Assembly: GCF_018691265.1 (NCBI RefSeq)
Contig: NW_024881272.1
Coordinates: 20,511,323-20,575,322, forward strand
Length of the DNA: 64,000 nucleotides
Direction: 5' to 3'
DNA from: Tyto alba
Taxonomy: Eukaryota > Chordata > Aves > Strigiformes > Tytonidae
The notes under the pieces were generated by a model. The model ran no database searches and was not told where the DNA came from. It was given only the letters and a program-made list of their open reading frames with translations. Both the position numbers and the translations under genes were made by a program. Shown piece by piece: positions 62,514-64,000 of this stretch; the first letter of the stretch is position 1, and each line of letters starts with the position of its first letter.

Positions 62514-64000
62514 GAAATGTGGAATTTCAACCGTATTCAAACTTAAATGCATGATAATATTGAAACATATACATAAGATCTTTGCAGAAACAGAGCCAGA
62601 AACAGTTTTAACAATATGAAATACTTGTTCAAAGAGGATATTGTCAGGACCTCTATATTTTCAGATTTTAGTGGCTAGCATAAATAATATTTATGAAGAA
62701 GAAAAGAAACCTCTCTGCTATAAATAACAAATTTAAATTGTATATCATGCATTCATTACTTGCATAAAATTTTCATTGATATCAGTATGAAATCTGAGCA
62801 AATAATTGTGTAGCATATGAAACTGAAAAGCACAGATGGATCAGGGTTCATAGATTTATTTTTCTAATCAGTTTTCCCATACAATTCTTACAGGCAAATG
62901 CACAGACACACTCATATGTGAAACCATTCACATATAGATATAGACCTGTATCTAATTTTCATAAATACATAGCTATCTACTATCAGTAAAAACATGACAT
63001 TTAATAGACAACAGATATTTGTTGTGGACATCTGAAAAATTAATTCAGCTTCTTTCCTTTCATGAAATTGTTTATTTTCAATTCATGCTTAGTCAAATAC
63101 AGCATATGAATGACATATAAGTAGGGATTGTTACAGCTAAAACTATCCACAGGAGGGAAAGGGAACTACTTTGGTGGCTAGGGAAGATGCATATGAAGTC
63201 TTTGGCAGAATATCCTAAAAGTTGGAAGGAAACTTGTGAATGATGTGTGATTACTCAAGCAGTTCTGTCCACATTTGTATATCACTATTTTTTTTAAAGA
63301 GAGAGGATGTAATCTAACTGAATACTAGATAGTGTATAGGAATACTGACCTCTGGGACAGCATATGTTACGGAGTAGCTTTGCTACCTCACCCTCCCTGG
63401 AAGGTTCCTCAGCCAGCCACTACACACTGGGAAGGGCCACAGCATGAGAACCTGGATGCCGTCTTCTGTGACTGACAGTCACTTCTTAACTGGACTCTTG
63501 ACGGGTCTCCAATTTCTAAAGGAGCCAGAGGAGTCCACAGGGTCTCTCTCGTCTGCAACTTGAATGTCCTTCCTAGGTTTTCAGCTGAATCATTTGTGGA
63601 TTTTGATACAATTTTAAGATGACTTTCTGTGTTGCTTTTCTGTGCTCTGAAAGTTGTATTATAGGAGAACTTATAATGTAGGAAAAACTATTTCATTCCT
63701 GGTGTATCAACATTGAATGAAACAAAACAGAACAAAAATGAAAAAATATACAGGGAGTCAGGACGGGGGGGTAAGTTCTGTTCTGGGAGTTATCACCGAT
63801 TTACTTGACTCTAGACAATCACTGGTAAACATTTTCAGTGCTCTGTAAACTGGATATCTAAATCCATTTTACACTACTGGCATGATTAACACCCACAGTT
63901 CTCCCCAAAATAGTGGCTCAGGCAGTTCCTTACAGATTTGATAATTTGGAGAGAAGAACATTGCCTAGGGATTCTAGAAATAAGATAAATGTCATTACTC

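Larger units (their letters stand above)
56676..64000. other. AT-rich unique DNA to the window end
   Basis: No gene or named repeat is supported. Small items are an imperfect 40-bp-period duplication at 57053-57118 and a T14/A11 run at 62489-62513. A GC-richer stretch at about 63360-63560 has no recognised content. Confidence 0.55.

Noticed and set aside
1..64000. CRISPR array, tRNA/rRNA genes, bacterial operons, phage or a full-length retrovirus
   Set aside because: No regularly spaced direct repeats, no tRNA cloverleaf apart from the decayed SINE-like relic, no long open frames, and both LTRs are solo.

Overview
This window reads as non-coding nuclear DNA from a bird, either a gene desert or the inside of a very long intron. 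The case for a bird is the repeat content. There are 5'-truncated CR1 LINEs ending in the ATTCTATGA-like 3' tail, and two solo LTRs of avian ERVL-like families. One LTR carries the GGAGCAG-repeat R region, and the other has the sense start TGTGTTGGTTTTGGCTGGGA. I recognise both from memory as common in Neoaves, so a neoavian source is likely but inferred. The DNA is AT-rich and CpG-poor. No confident protein-coding gene, rRNA, tRNA, CRISPR array or bacterial-type operon was found. Almost all open frames are chance frames of 60-100 codons.

Layout. 1-2630: unique AT-rich DNA with a long poly-T. 2631-3715: solo LTR on the + strand with a perfect 5-bp target-site duplication (TACCT). 3716-22884: unique DNA with microsatellites and a tRNA-like hairpin SINE relic near 11.8 kb. 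22885-23240: very old CR1/L3-type reverse-transcriptase relic (- strand). 27008-28240: the best preserved CR1 copy (- strand), with a 204-codon fragment of ORF2 whose catalytic motif is mutated. 28241-28870: a GC-richer block with splice-like edges. 36334-36555: a CR1 3' end (- strand). 46452-47030: a second solo LTR (- strand). 52047-52316: a CR1 ORF2 endonuclease fragment (- strand). 56405-56675: a probable ancient DNA-transposon relic. The rest to 64000 is unique AT-rich DNA.

How the parts work together: there is no gene system here. The recognisable content is a record of successive transposon insertions of different ages. The most worthwhile leads for unannotated function are three exon-like segments (28808-28869 +, 30519-30644 -, 54109-54213 +), a GC-rich small ORF (41869-42096 +), and a perfect 16-bp CpG-containing palindrome (45525-45540). 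All of these need transcript or conservation data. Family names for repeats come from memory of consensus sequences; no database search was run.
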